Shown here piece after piece: positions 10,002 through 19,802 of a stretch of DNA of 64,000 bases (positions are counted from its first letter, which is position 1; the number at the start of each line of letters is the position of its first letter). This DNA comes from Rhyacophila brunnea. Lineage: Eukaryota; Arthropoda; Insecta; Trichoptera; Rhyacophilidae. Below the pieces are notes generated by a model, which did no database searches, was not told the origin of the DNA, and saw nothing but the letters and a program-made list of their open reading frames with translations. The stretch covers positions 744,001 through 808,000 of the forward strand of contig JAGYXB010000962.1 of the NCBI GenBank assembly GCA_022495005.1, given 5' to 3'. The position numbers and the translations under genes were made by a program.

Positions 10002-10726
10002 TCTGAATTAATCGTTACAGAACTGATGACTACAGCAATCTTGTAGGTAGCATCCCTAGCTCGCTTAGGTAAACACATGATCCTAAAATGTCAATGCAGA
10101 AGCCACAATGAAGATATAAATTTAGAGATAAATAAACCTGAGCTGAGACTGGATTATGTAAGATTTTTTATTAGTTTGCTCGGAAAGCTGAACATATTTT
10201 ATATGAGGTATATAAACCTACGGGTTAATAAACGGATAACTAGACATCACTCAAAACATGTGGAAGATTATTTACTATTTCATAAGCTATGGCGATTTTA
10301 TTTTCTACTATCATCAGATGAATAAATAATTTTCAAACCATGTTGAAGGTAGTGGTTTCAGTATCTTCGTCCATTATAATAGCACCTTTCTACTTAATTG
10401 ACGATTTTATTACCTGAAACAAAGAGAAATAAATACGTTAGACAGATGAAAACAACATTAGAAAGTAATATATACCCACAATAAGTCGTTTACCAATTAT
10501 AGATTTAATTAAAAGTGGAGTTGCTATTGGTTTGTTTATTTTTATCTCAGCATTATTCAAGTTGATTAGTTTGTCTACAAGATAATTACATTTTCACATT
10601 ACAACCAATTGCCGCCAAAAAATCTTAATTTTAGTAGGTGCCTTCACACGGAGGTCTGTGATAATAATTTATGCTCCCTAATAGCGGAAACGACAATTTA
10701 TATAGCTGTACTCCTTTCACAAAACA
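9821..10726 (+). repeat. Segmental duplication, copy 1 (906 bp)
   Basis: Every block I compared is identical to 10998-11903 at a constant offset of 1177 bases, including both breakpoints. It begins inside T MITE copy 2 (at a TTAA) and ends in CTTTCACAAAACA. An 82-codon frame (10077-10325) is carried in both copies; it has no recognised domain and I do not call it a gene. Confidence 0.92.
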
Positions 10727-10771
10727 CAGAGATTATCACCTTAATAAATTCACATAAATGCGTTTAGGCAC

Positions 10772-10985
10772 ATTATGTACAAATATGACTATATTCAAAA
10801 CATTAGAGCGAGAGGTTTAAAAGAATACTATTTTATGTAACAAAAATACTTTATGCAGTCATCAAATGTTTAAAATAACTATAGGATAATTTAAAATTAT
10901 ATAAATAGATTATCTACAACGTTTAAGGAGTGTCCAGGATCATGGTTTGAAAATACAATAAAAACTCAATTTTGACCTTCGACGA
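10772..10985 (-). repeat. Dispersed repeat R3, copy 1, between the duplicated blocks
   Basis: The reverse complement matches 51411-51625 over about 200 bp (AACATTAGAGCGAGAGGTTT, AAAAATACTTTATGCAGTCA, ATATAAATAGATTATCTACA). It lies within the 271-bp spacer (10727-10997) of the segmental duplication. Confidence 0.75.
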
Positions 10986-10997
10986 GCATGTCCCCCC

Positions 10998-11903
10998 TTA
11001 ATGGGTATCGTTTTTTAGTCATATTTACACGATTCAAGAATTCATACTCCCGTCGCCATCACGAAACAAATTGACGTATTCACAGCTCGACGTTTGCTCT
11101 CCGATTGCCAGCGAGTCCTAAATTTCGTCGCACCGATAGTTGAAAATTATTTGCCGTTTCACTGAAGCACCGTCTTAATCTGAATTAATCGTTACAGAAC
11201 TGATGACTACAGCAATCTTGTAGGTAGCATCCCTAGCTCGCTTAGGTAAACACATGATCCTAAAATGTCAATGCAGAAGCCACAATGAAGATATAAATTT
11301 AGAGATAAATAAACCTGAGCTGAGACTGGATTATGTAAGATTTTTTATTAGTTTGCTCGGAAAGCTGAACATATTTTATATGAGGTATATAAACCTACGG
11401 GTTAATAAACGGATAACTAGACATCACTCAAAACATGTGGAAGATTATTTACTATTTCATAAGCTATGGCGATTTTATTTTCTACTATCATCAGATGAAT
11501 AAATAATTTTCAAACCATGTTGAAGGTAGTGGTTTCAGTATCTTCGTCCATTATAATAGCACCTTTCTACTTAATTGACGATTTTATTACCTGAAACAAA
11601 GAGAAATAAATACGTTAGACAGATGAAAACAACATTAGAAAGTAATATATACCCACAATAAGTCGTTTACCAATTATAGATTTAATTAAAAGTGGAGTTG
11701 CTATTGGTTTGTTTATTTTTATCTCAGCATTATTCAAGTTGATTAGTTTGTCTACAAGATAATTACATTTTCACATTACAACCAATTGCCGCCAAAAAAT
11801 CTTAATTTTAGTAGGTGCCTTCACACGGAGGTCTGTGATAATAATTTATGCTCCCTAATAGCGGAAACGACAATTTATATAGCTGTACTCCTTTCACAAA
11901 ACA
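10998..11903 (+). repeat. Segmental duplication, copy 2 (906 bp)
   Basis: Second copy of 9821-10726 in direct orientation. It starts with the right half of a T MITE (to 11178). The sequence just past its end (ACCTTAATTTCACAT) resembles that past copy 1 (ACCTTAATAAATTCACAT), hinting that homology extends slightly beyond an indel. Confidence 0.92.
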
Positions 11904-12428
11904 ATTAACCTTAATTTCACATTAGGTGACAAGGAGAAAAATGGCGGTAAAGTTTTACACATAAACATACTTTTACAGATACAATAATGATGGGAGACAG
12001 CGAAATTTTATGTGGGAAAGGAAAGTGGACATAGTCTAAAATCACGATATTTCTTCATTGAGCTTCGGACGACATAGATTTATATGATTCTGTGAGAAAT
12101 GTATTAAGAGGCCATTCATTTCTATATTATCTATATTTCATATACTTACTAGATAATTTTGTTATATGGGTATTTAAATTAAATATGATTTAACGGCGTG
12201 GCAAAAAACTTTTATAAAATAAACTATTTTCTCATTATTTACTTGAAGGTTGATAATCAAGAGCCTTCAACTGCAATTTTCCGATCTGTTACGATAATTT
12301 GCCGGTAGATGATATAATTTTACGTACGTACGAATTATTACAGCCTTTGAACGCATGCGTATTGGTGGTAAATATACGGCGCAGCGCATATATATGTAGA
12401 TATAGGTATTGCGACGAATATTACATAT
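11904..12428. other. Non-coding stretch, nothing recognised
   Basis: No supported gene or repeat. A small palindrome TTTACGTACGTACG lies near 12320. Confidence 0.4.
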
Positions 12429-14106
12429 AGGAAAAGGTGGTATCTTGGCCCCCTGCTACTAAATTGGCCCCCCTAAGATTTTCGTATTTCTGATAATGCC
12501 AGCTAGCGGCGTATCATGACAAATCGTTCTCCTATGTACCACGAGTCTAGGGAATCACGATTACTCCGCGTGTAGCATACGCGTCGTCAGTGTCGGGCAT
12601 TATTGTCACAAAGTGTGAAGTGAAAGTTTATCGTCCTGCACAAAAAAATATTTTCTCAGAACTTTTTAGGATTCAGAGACTTTTGAAGTGATTTGTTTAC
12701 ATCGAAGGAATGTGAAATCAATATTTTCAAGTAAGTTCGCTCAGTGTTCAATATTTTAAATTATAATTCAAAAAATACCGTGATAGTGTTTGTTGATATA
12801 TTGGACCCCCATGGTGGTATGTAATTTGGCACCGGGGGCCATATTACAACCATTTTACCTCGAGTAAAAACTATTATTTTTATAGTTTTACAGGCATGCC
12901 GCGAATGAATCTTTCTCCGAGAAACAAGCATAAACTAAAATTATGGAGCGAGGAGAATATGATGGGCTACAAAAAAGCGGTGAAGGAGTTTGGAGTACCA
13001 AGAACGATATTGCCGAGCTATTTGGTAAGGCATATATTCAATGTCAAACAGCAAGCATAGCTGTTAATGGATTCAAGGTATCTGGTATATATCCATTCGA
13101 CAGAGATATATTTAATAATGCTGATTTGATCGCAGCAGAGCATGAAGCTACTGAACCTACAGTATCTGAATCCATCTCAACTCCGAATGTTCTTGATCAG
13201 CCAAATTCCGTCAATGACTGCAAAACCCCTTCGCTCTCTACAGTTATCTGAGAGCCCTCTTGTACTGCTTGAAAATATTGTGCCAGTTCTACAGCCTAAA
13301 AAGCAGAGTTCAAACACGTGACGTAAGACATCGTCGGCTGCTCTCGTGACCGGAATCGCCGTACAAAGCTGGCTTAGAAGATTCTATGAAGAAAGCTGAA
13401 CTTAAGCAATCAGTAATGGAAGAAGCTGGGCCTAGTCATGGGAGGGTTAACCGAGGCCGTGGTGGTGGTCGTGGTTATGCTAGAGGCAGGGGAGCTAACA
13501 ATATAGCAAAACGGCGTCGCATGCGTTCTGACTCAGAAACAACTGAAGAATCTGAGCCTCCGAGCTCTGCCTCGGATATATCCGATATGGAAACTCCTGG
13601 TGCGCCTCTTGAAGATGCAGATGCGATATGCATGTTTTGCAGGGAACCTTATTCCATGGACCAACATGGTGAAATTTGGATTCAATGTTTTATTTGTCAC
13701 GTATAGGCATACAGAGAATGCACATCGTGCGAAAAAAATGAATATGTGTGATTTTTGATTAAATACCTAATTAAAAATGCGAAGATTGATCAAATTGTTT
13801 GAGCGATTTCTGACTGCAATATTTAATGCTTAGTTACTAGTCTATGTCATCGACAAAAGATATCTTGTAGTAATTTCGATGGGGGCCATATTACCCTCAC
13901 ATTTTTCAAATAATAGGAAAACTTGGTTTTTTAGAAATACGTGTTTAATATAATTCAATTGTTTTATTTTTGGTTCCACGTTTTAGCAGACACAAACCTA
14001 ATAGTCTATCTTCACTTTAAGCAAAAATTTAGAGCAGTTAGAATAAAAACTCATATTTTATGAAGAAAAAACAAAGTGGGGGGCCACAATAAAACCTCTT
14101 CATCTA
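12429..14106 (+). mobile_element. Internally deleted pogo/Tigger-type DNA transposon
   Basis: The ends are imperfect inverted repeats: AAGGTGGTATCTTGGCCCCC on the left and, read inward on the minus strand, GAGGTTTTATTGTGGCCCCC on the right, next to TA on each side. Further GGGGGCCATATTAC motifs occur inside both flanks. A possible 5'-UTR intron runs from CAAGTAAGT (about 12730) to TTTTACAG (12893), directly before the transposase start. The coding part is a broken transposase (see 12897-13751), so the copy is non-autonomous. Confidence 0.75.
12897..13751 (+). pseudogene. pogo/Tigger (Jerky-like) transposase remnant, catalytic core deleted
   Basis: The frame from ATG 12897 begins MPRMNLSPRNKHKLKLW and continues with KAVKEFGVPRTILPSYL, a psq-type helix-turn-helix as in pogo-family DNA-binding domains. 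It then jumps, out of frame near 13015-13030, to FGKAYIQCQTASIAVNGFK and SGIYPFDRDIF. That motif normally lies just after the DDE catalytic domain, so the whole catalytic region is missing. A low-complexity Gly/Arg stretch follows, then a PHD-like C-terminal finger (CMFCREPYSMDQHGEIWIQC, CHV, stop at 13704, then AYRECTSC). The TAG falls where related fingers have Trp, so it may be a TGG-to-TAG change. Family assignment is by motif recognition. The copy cannot encode an active enzyme. Confidence 0.8.
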
Positions 14107-14421
14107 ATATTACTGTTACCGTTCTAAATTTTATTTAGGTAGGCTACTAAAAATACATGGTTTTTTAATCGGAGTTTAGCAGTATTGTAAAATTATAGAA
14201 AACAAATCATTTCCCAACGCCAAACTCTATTTTGACAAAGGTATGTATGAGTTATTTGTATTAATTTTGTAAGGGCCATTATACTCGTTTGTATCCATAG
14301 TTATATACCCATATTTACATTCATATTATTAATGAAAAAATTCGCCGAATTCACGTGACTTGACAAAACGTACAGTAAGTAAACATACGCGAAATGTCAG
14401 AGTTGAATGTAGTAGTTTTGA
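14107..14421. other. Non-coding stretch between two transposons
   Basis: AT-rich; no gene, repeat or regulatory site recognised. Confidence 0.4.
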
Positions 14422-14429
14422 ATACGCGG

Positions 14430-14643
14430 CAGTGATGCCAACCGTACTATAGTTATAGTACAATACTATAATTTTGATTTCGCGAAAAATGTAAAATACT
14501 ATAATTTTACGACAATTATACCAAAATACTATAATTTTAAAGGATTCAAGACGAAAAATGTTCCTGTACTATATATTTTTTAGAAATACTATAATCTTTA
14601 CGCCATTGTACTATAATCAGCATAGAAAAATATGGCAACACTG
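14430..14643. mobile_element. hAT-type MITE H1 with TACTATAATTTT array
   Basis: Perfect 8-bp target duplication ATACGCGG (14422-14429 and 14644-14651). The ends are CAGTGATGCCA and TGGCAACACTG, i.e. hAT-type CAGTGNTGCCA inverted termini. Almost the whole 214-bp interior consists of spaced copies of TACTATA(ATTTT), seven in direct orientation. No coding capacity. An 8-bp duplication is the standard hAT signature; the transposase that moved it is unknown. Confidence 0.92.
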
Positions 14644-14651
14644 ATACGCGG

Positions 14652-15067
14652 TGAAAGTCCAATTCGCACTAAACGTGTGACGTAACAACGTGTCTGCCCA
14701 AAACGACAATGATGTACCTACATGCCTACATTTGCACGACGGGTGAGGTGCTTTCATTTATTCAATACTGAGTGAAAGAAGGCTGTTCCTGCGAGTGCCT
14801 CGTCTAGACTGCGAACCGGCGAGCAATGGTTACGCAAGACTTGGAACCTTTCACCGTACCACGAATGCAGCGGCAATCTATTAAAAATGCGGAGACAAGG
14901 CTCGCTATCATTTGTCACAACGGAATAACTGCAGGTAAACGCTTTCGACCATAAAGCACCTTGTTGGTTATCTCATGTTGCAATTAATTTCGATATTTAA
15001 ATACTTCTGTACGGTAAATAAGTTAAAACATGGAAACTAAAGTTATGAACAATGCAAGCAGGGGATA
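14652..15067. other. Non-coding stretch
   Basis: Moderate GC around 14670-14900 (CTGCGAACCGGCGAGCAATGG), no gene recognised. A pyrimidine tract is absent before any plausible AG, so I do not propose an exon. Confidence 0.35.
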
Positions 15068-15075
15068 GCTACAGG

Positions 15076-15572
15076 CAGAGTTGGGTATTTCCCGAGAAAA
15101 TCTCAATCTCAAGATTCGGGATTTCCCGAAAAGAATTCTCGAGATATCGGGAAATTAAAAAAAACCTCCAAAAATCCGAAAATCAGTGTAAAAACAGACA
15201 ACTTTTTTATTTAAGTAAGAAGACAAACAAAAAAGAAGTAGGAAAACAAAAATAGTTCAAACCATTACTTATTAATATAGAATTTAAAAAAAACACAGAC
15301 TGTCAATCGTTGCGTCTAACACTCGCGTACGCTTTTGAGACACAAAATTCCCTGATGTTGCAAAATTTTCGCTCATTTTGAGTCGACGTTTTCTTAATTG
15401 TGTTAAATGCCCCGATCAGTCTTTGAACGTTTTGTGTTTCTGACCACTTTTTTCATATAGAAAATCGTTTTTTCAATTAATATTTGATAATCCCGTATCC
15501 CGAGAAAAGATTCTCGAGATTCAGAATGGAAAATCTCGAAAATTTCTCGAGAATTCCCGAAAACCAACTCTA
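15076..15572. mobile_element. hAT-type MITE H2 with CTCGAGA/TTCCCGA array
   Basis: Perfect 8-bp target duplication GCTACAGG (15068-15075 and 15573-15580). Ends CAGAGTTGGG and CCAACTCTA. Subterminal regions are crowded with TTCCCGAGAA, TTCTCGAGA and TCTCGAGAATT palindromic motifs at both sides, while the middle (about 15200-15480) is unique AT-rich sequence. The 67-codon frame at 15052-15255 is only repeat read-through. Confidence 0.9.
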
Positions 15573-15580
15573 GCTACAGG

Positions 15581-16489
15581 TATATGGTTGGGATCTTAAA
15601 CGACTGGTGTACTGCAAGGGGATAGAAGACGACACCACAAGAAGATAACAATTGACTATAGAATTGAGGTAACAGATAAATTCAATATATAGCATCTTAC
15701 GGTAAAGTGTGATACGACCGACTGCATACGTACGATTTTCTGGACTGAGGATTGATCAATTGAATATCGCGAGGAGTATTGAGTAGGTATATATTGTAAT
15801 GAATACCTACAGAATGAAAGATCAGAAAGTGGGTGCATAATTTTATACATACGGTAGTTTTTGCCAGCGGTGACACACCTGTGAGAACATAGATCACCAC
15901 CAAGTGATGCTAGAATGAGACTGGTTACAAATATCAAGAGTTATAGCTGAGAACGGTAAAGACCAATGGTGTATACATCGTAGGCAGACTTGTTCAGAAT
16001 GAAGCCATGAAGCCGAACAGGTATCGGCTCAATGACGATACAATTTCGAGTGTTGAGTAGATATTAAATTGACACGTAAACAGGACAGGTCCGAGTTGTC
16101 TTTGATTTAATATACCAGTGCGATAGGCTGCTTGCTACCTACAGCTGTTGCTGTCCCATGATTTCGAATTAGCTGACCCGGTGTACGACGGCAGATAGGT
16201 CTGCTTTCCCGGAATTGGAAAGCCACGGTCTGAAAATATTGATATGAGTAGGTCATCATCATCAGCCGGGGTCGATAATAATGATGCCGAACGCTTTGGC
16301 AGTTCTATGGAAACGTCTGGTAGCCGCACCAAATTTTACTTTGTTGTGATTGAAAAAAATAAAGCTAAATTTTATTTACTAAAAAAATGTAAGTATCAAT
16401 TTATTTATAGACAAGTCCATTTAATAAAAGATATTTGAACATTTTAGTACATATCTATCTATTTATTTAAAAATAATGAAAATGGAGAT
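15581..16489. other. Non-coding stretch, no clear gene
   Basis: Several short overlapping frames on both strands (15656-15937, 16135-16332, 16244-16438) have no recognisable domain. The stretch may belong to the decayed hAT element whose transposase tail lies just downstream. Confidence 0.35.
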
Positions 16490-16840
16490 TCCTGAATACT
16501 CCTTTTGACCAATGCGAGCCGCATGGCTGCTTCTAAGTTTACATCTGTCAACTGGTTTCGATATTTGTTTTTTTATGAAGTACATTACACTGAATGATCT
16601 TTCACAGTATACAGTAGTAGGAAAAATCGACTATATTAATAAAGCAATTGTTGCCAATTCTTTGAATTGACTGTATAACTTCGACCAAAATTTTTCAACC
16701 GTTGTATTATTAAAATAACGCATATTTAACGTTAGCCCAGTTAATGGGTAAATACTGAAAATGATGTTGGTGGCCGCAGCAAAATCATCTGATGGCCGCA
16801 CATGAGAACCACCGATGTACATACATCTAAAGAATTTTTT
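16490..16840 (-). pseudogene. hAT transposase C-terminal dimerisation domain, degenerate
   Basis: On the minus strand KFWSKLYSQFKELATIALLI, a stop, then FPTTVYCERSFSVMYFIKKQ and CKLRSSHAARIGQK. The pattern FPTT..CERSFSVM.FIK...R is the conserved core of the hAT C-terminal (dimerisation) domain. An in-frame stop and loss of the N-terminal DNA-binding and catalytic parts show a dead fragment. It differs in sequence from the other hAT tail at 17.6 kb, so it belongs to a different hAT lineage. Confidence 0.7.
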
Positions 16841-16844
16841 GAGA

Positions 16845-17430
16845 TCGTCGATTCAGCGGGTTTTATGCCTGCCTGTGTATAAGGCATATGTATATTAGCC
16901 TATAACTAAGTCGGTAGTTATTTAACATATTAATTAACCGATACAATAAAATAAAAGAGACAAACCCAAATAATAAACAAGGCAATAAATAAGCTTTGCA
17001 ATTATTTAACTTGTTGACATCTCAGAGACACACAATCAAGATAATTCAGTCAACAAAATATCACGCGACATTTCCAATTGACACATTTTGCGGCAAAATG
17101 GCGAACGCAATAATGAAATAATGTCTTGAAACACTTGTCACTTTCATTCTAGTAAGACAACACGGTCTAACGTCTAACTTATCTAACCACTTTAATCTCT
17201 CCATCTCTCTCTAAAGCTAAGTCGGATTAGAAATTGTTACCAAATTGTATCTGAGTAAAATTGCATGTGACAGATTTAGGTTGACAGTAGGTATTACGCA
17301 ATAATTACACACACATAAGGGCGTATTCAAATTAGCGGGTTACACTTGCTTACAAATTATAGGTAATATTTTTTCTATTAGGTATTTACGTAAGTAGATA
17401 ATAATATGCAAACCTATTGACATAGGTTTA
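16845..17430. other. Non-coding stretch, nothing recognised
   Basis: AT-rich, no gene or repeat identified. Confidence 0.4.
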
Positions 17431-17438
17431 GACTAGGG

Positions 17439-18424
17439 CAGGGAGAGGCAAACTGCGGCATGTGGCCCGCCATCATTAATTGTACTTCTGATTACGAATA
17501 ACTTTTTTATAATTTTTTAAAAAATATTGACAATATATTAAAATTTGTTTAGCAATAGTACGCGATCCATTTTAAATAGATATCGATAGTGTACCGACAG
17601 AGCTACAACTTGAGATTATTGATCTGCAAAGTGACACTAATTTAAGAGAATTGCATCGTCGTGAAGAAATCTCCAAATTTTACAATGCCCTAAATTCAGA
17701 CAAATTCGACCAACTTAAAGATTTTGCAAGAAAAATGTTCGTTATTTTTGGATTAACCCATATATGTGAAAAAACATTTTCGATCATGAACCTCAATAAA
17801 AATTCTTTACGATCAAATATCTTCGATGCCCATTTATAGGCAGTTTTGAGAATATCAACTACAAAATTAACACCTGAATTTAAAAAAATGTACAACAGTT
17901 TCATTCTTCTCATTAATTTTTTTGTAATGTTTATTTTTCGCATTGATATACTACTAGATGAGGAGTTACCATACAAGTGTCATTTTAAAAATGTACCACA
18001 AAAGATATTACGAATATCGTCTTATAATATTTCCTTGTAGGTATAATGCGTTAAGACCGTTGACATGGATTACCGAATTTCACCCGTATTGCCCTGGCTG
18101 TAAAACTGAATTTGCGTTCTTGGAATAGTGAACCTAAGGGTCTGCAACCCAAAGCAGACAGAGCAAGTCGTCATGCGCTGACTATTAGTTAGAGTAAGAT
18201 GCAAGCTAGATCGGGCATACTCATAATAAACAGTAAGTTTTAACATTGGCCGGTCGCTGAAAATCGGGCGTCATTTTAAGAAGCATATGATTCATCCAGT
18301 AGTATATCAATGATTTTTCGTGATAATAAATAGTGTATATCTAAAAATGGTATTTTACTTGCGGCCCCCCGCTCATTTTGAATTCTTGAATTTGGCCCTC
18401 CATCCAAAAAGTTTGCCCCCCCTG
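17439..18424 (+). mobile_element. Internally deleted hAT element, GTF2IRD2/ZBED5-like type
   Basis: Ends CAGGGAGAGGCAAACT and AGTTTGCCCCCCCTG are inverted, flanked by an 8-bp duplication with one mismatch (GACTAGGG 17431-17438, GACTAGAG 18425-18432). The 986-bp body keeps only the 3' end of a transposase gene (17583-17902). The interior at 18050-18250 looks unrelated and may be inserted sequence. Fragments of the same family lie at 37407-37669 (minus) and 52100-52290 (minus). Confidence 0.85.
17583..17902 (+). pseudogene. hAT transposase C-terminus, GTF2IRD2-like
   Basis: The frame reads ELQLEIIDLQSDTNLRELH, then FYNALNSDKFDQLKDFARKM, FGLTHICEKTFSIMNLNKNS, LRSNIFDAHL, a TAG stop, and AVLRISTTKLTPEFKKM. 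The order IDLQ, FY..L...KF..L...A..M, FG.T.ICE.TFS.M..NK..LRS...D.HL..VLRI.T is that of the C-terminal hAT domain in GTF2IRD2/ZBED5-like domesticated and mobile transposases. The stop inside the conserved HLxxVLRI stretch and the missing upstream four-fifths make it a pseudogene. Confidence 0.8.
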
Positions 18425-18644
18425 GACTAGAGAATATAAAAATAATTGGGAGTGGGTTGCCTCTAGGTGAGAAATGAGAATGTAGTTTTTATCACGTTTT
18501 ATCGAGTGTAGAAACCTAATACGGGGTAAACTTAAACTGTTATTTTCAATAGTTACGTCTGAATCATAATATGGATTGATTAACGTGCTTTCAATATTGG
18601 AAAATATTTGAGGAAACTCATTCAGCTTTGCTTCTTGAGATTTA

Positions 18645-18705
18645 TGGCCTGACCATCATGAAGTAATACATTAAATACGGCTTCAAAACCTTGGTCCGTT
18701 GCGGC
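18645..18705 (+). repeat. Short dispersed repeat, copy 1
   Basis: GGCCTGACCATCATGAAGTA and CGGCTTCAAAACCTTGGTCC resemble the reverse complement of 21855-21925 (GGCCATCATAAAGTA, GCTTCAAAACCTTGATCC). Class unknown. Confidence 0.5.
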
Positions 18706-18751
18706 TGGTTTTCACGTTTTTATCTTCTGTCCTGTGGTTTATAGGGATTGC

Positions 18752-18990
18752 AATACCGAATGAAATAACCAATACCGGTATTCGTAAAATAATTTAAAAA
18801 CAAAACAGCGGCATTGCTGGTCACAAAGAACGATGAAGAGCCACGGAAGTAAACCAGACATCACGTAAACTGACAAAAAATTACAGTCCTGTTAAGCTTT
18901 TTATGTTAATTAATACATTTTGTTTCCACTGTCAGTACCAAATATATCGGTATTGTTTGATTATTAAAACCGGTATTTCGGTATCAAAAA
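18752..18990. mobile_element. Element with AATACCGGTATT motifs, holding a family A fragment
   Basis: The left side begins TAGGGATTGCAATACCG and continues with CAATACCGGTATTCG; the right side has ATCGGTATTG and AAACCGGTATTTCGGTAT. The middle (18814-18935: GGCATTGCTGGTCA, GGAAGTAAACCAGACATCAC, TTATGTTAATTAATACATTT) matches hAT family A. Similar termini occur at 57747 and 59740. Boundaries are uncertain. Confidence 0.5.
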
Positions 18991-19092
18991 TAATTTAGAC
19001 ACATTTTAACTCTATTTATTAGTATGTAGGTATAGATTATCAGCTATTAAATTGCAGGAAAACTGTATAATTACCTAGGTACTTCAGAAATG

Positions 19093-19467
19093 TTAAGGCT
19101 ATACCTCAGTTGAGGCATGGTCTAAAAAGATCGTGGCTAGGCGATGCGCGGATTCTTGGTGCAAATGATGCATGCGGAACGAAATATGATTTGTCATATA
19201 AATCCAACATGCGTCCATTTAATGTTCAGTTTATTGTTCTATTAGTAACAATAATAATATATTCATTGATATGTTTTCTTTTTCAAGTAAATGAGTAACG
19301 TTTTTAGTCATCTTTATACGATTTAAGAATTAATACCCCCGTCGCCATCACGAATCAAATTGACGTATTCACACCTCGACGTACGCTCTCCGAATGCCAG
19401 CGAGTCCAAAATTTCGTCGCGCCTATAGTTGAAAATTATTTGCCGTTTCACTGATGAATCGTCTTAA
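19093..19467 (+). mobile_element. TTAA-bounded MITE family T, copy 4
   Basis: TTAA at 19093 and 19464. Left end TTAAGGCTATACCTCAGTTG, right end CACTGATGAATCGTCTTAA. This is the best-preserved copy of the left terminus. Confidence 0.85.
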
Positions 19468-19469
19468 GT

Positions 19470-19801
19470 AGGTTACTATAGGACTATAGGTTAATATTAA
19501 TAGGTATAGATGTCATTGCCTTTAAAAAAATTAAGAACTTGCAGTGTGGTGTGGTACATGGCGCCACGAAAATATTATCGAATAGCTCGGTATTAAATAA
19601 TAACGCAATACATAATAGTGAAGTAATTACGGTACTTTAATCCTCAGGTTCAACATTTTATAGTTACGAGAGACTGACAGACGATACAAAGTAATGAACT
19701 CGTATACAATGTACACGTCTACACAAATAAAGCAGACAATCATACAAAATGAAAATACTAACACAATAATGAACAGCGTGGAATCAGATATTAGAAGATC
19801 C
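19470..19801. other. Non-coding stretch
   Basis: No gene or repeat recognised between the T MITE and the Helitron-like element. Confidence 0.4.
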
Positions 19802-19802
19802 A

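Noticed and set aside
10077..10325. 82-codon frame, repeated exactly at 11254-11502, as a duplicated gene
   Set aside because: The two copies are identical only because the whole 906-bp block is duplicated; the protein has no recognisable domain, and its ends do not look like gene signals.
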